Shown here: positions 5,315 through 5,749 of the stretch, piece after piece
Numbering within the stretch: the stretch's first letter is position 1
Layout: every line of letters starts with the position of its first letter
NCBI GenBank assembly: GCA_023336875.1
Contig: JAMBLH010000129.1
Span: 1-5,749, forward strand
Source of the DNA: Actinomycetes bacterium
Lineage (GTDB): Bacteria; Actinomycetota; Acidimicrobiia; Spongiisociales; UBA5794
Length of the DNA: 5,749 nt
Reading direction: 5' to 3'
Notes under the pieces: generated by a model
What the model saw: the letters and a program-made list of their open reading frames with translations, nothing else
What the model was told of the DNA's origin: nothing
Database searches by the model: none
Made by a program: the position numbers and the translations under genes

Positions 5315-5749
5315 CTACGAGGCGTTCGCGCCGTCCTTCTCTGCACCTGACACGTTGCTACGCGAACCCGAGAGATACTCACTTACGTCAGGCTCATTAT
5401 CCAGAGAACGCATCACGTTGAGACCGATCCAAAGTATCACGCCAACAGAGAAGCCAAAGCCGAGAACGGTGAATGCAATGATCGCAAAGTCAAAGTCCCT
5501 TGGTTGGATGTCGAGTACTATCCCCCCTGACGGATGGAGACTGCAAGCGAAGAATCCTCCGTACGCCGGCTGGAGATCGAACCGTCGGACGGTATTCGGG
5601 GGTACATACCAACTGCCAAGAGTGTGTGCAACGTCGTCCCTGTTGTCAAGAACCAGTGCGTCATCGGCGTAGAAGGACCATGTCGCAGGAATCTCAAGTG
5701 GGTTCTCTCCCTGTTCGATGAGATCCCAGGAACCGAGTGGAATCTCGAG
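5315..5749 (-). CDS. Membrane-anchored cupredoxin-like protein, N-terminus cut by the right window edge
   Basis: The last 144 codons of a leftward gene are seen, ending in TAG at 5317-5315; its start is outside the window. Fragment residues 1-82 look like a cupredoxin beta-sandwich: IPLGSWDLIEQGENP (3-17), ALVLDNRDDVAHTLGSWYVPP (split, 31-51), and FFACSLHPSGGIVLDI (66-81). Likely type 1 copper ligands are His42, Cys69 and His72. The usual axial Met five residues after the second His is missing; Ile77 takes its place. A single membrane helix follows (about 88-112), then a polar tail of about 30 residues ending at the stop, so the domain is probably displayed outside the cell and the tail is inside. 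Such proteins are seen in Actinobacteria and Chloroflexi, mostly without known function. Copper binding or electron transfer is inference. It precedes the DUF5996-like gene by 87 bp. Confidence 0.7.
   Translation of the reverse strand, partial: LEIPLGSWDLIEQGENPLEIPATWSFYADDALVLDNRDDVAHTLGSWYVPPNTVRRFDLQPAYGGFFACSLHPSGGIVLDIQPRDFDFAIIAFTVLGFGFSVGVILWIGLNVMRSLDNEPDVSEYLSGSRSNVSGAEKDGANAS

Noticed and set aside
5355..5672. A 105-codon rightward frame at the right end
   Set aside because: The opposite strand encodes a coherent cupredoxin domain plus membrane helix over the same bases.
5744..5749. A CTCGAG (XhoI) sequence at the exact right end, possibly a cloning junction
   Set aside because: The left end has no matching site, and it codes in frame within the cupredoxin-like gene, so chance or window cutting explains it.
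1..5749. tRNA, rRNA, riboswitch, CRISPR array or insertion sequence
   Set aside because: No cloverleaf-like sequence, regularly spaced repeat, transposase motif or terminal inverted repeat was seen. The space between genes totals under 250 bp.

Overview
The window looks like an ordinary chromosomal stretch from a high-GC, probably actinobacterial genome. The reasons are moderately GC-rich coding sequence (by eye, not computed), GTG starts, SD-led genes mixed with genes that look leaderless, and an alpha/beta hydrolase of the membrane-anchored Abhydrolase_9 type, which is mainly actinobacterial. The genus cannot be set from this sequence. I see no rRNA, tRNA, CRISPR array, insertion sequence, phage structural gene or attachment site.

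Layout. (1) At the left edge, a gene of unknown function starts at 263 and runs leftward out of the window. (2) A 92-bp divergent intergenic region (264-355) holds a TTGACA-like box, a TATCTT box and a small inverted repeat. (3) Rightward, a two-gene unit runs from 356 to 2475: a four-helix holin-4_2/YvlD-like membrane protein, then, after 2 bp, a 587-residue membrane-anchored serine alpha/beta hydrolase. (4) Leftward from the right edge are four genes in one direction: the C-terminal part of a membrane-anchored cupredoxin-like protein (5315-5749), a DUF5996-like protein (4445-5227), a family I inorganic pyrophosphatase (3782-4396) and a PlsC-type glycerolipid acyltransferase with a membrane C-terminus (2479-3792). 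The two opposing units meet tail to tail with only 3 bp between their stop codons.

Functional reading. The firmest assignments are the pyrophosphatase, the acyltransferase fold, the hydrolase fold and the holin-4_2 family. The pyrophosphatase and acyltransferase genes overlap by 11 bp, and the acyltransferase SD lies inside the pyrophosphatase gene, so they are probably translationally coupled. Acyl-CoA activation and CDP-diacylglycerol synthesis both release pyrophosphate, so removing it next to an acyltransferase makes metabolic sense, but this is inference. Four of the seven proteins are predicted to sit in the membrane, and a fifth domain belongs to an enzyme of membrane lipid synthesis, so a cell-envelope theme is plausible. 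No clearly new multi-gene system is evident. The most interesting points are the two matching leaderless-type starts, the cupredoxin-like domain with no methionine axial ligand, and the uncharacterised holin-like/hydrolase and DUF5996/ppa neighbourhoods.
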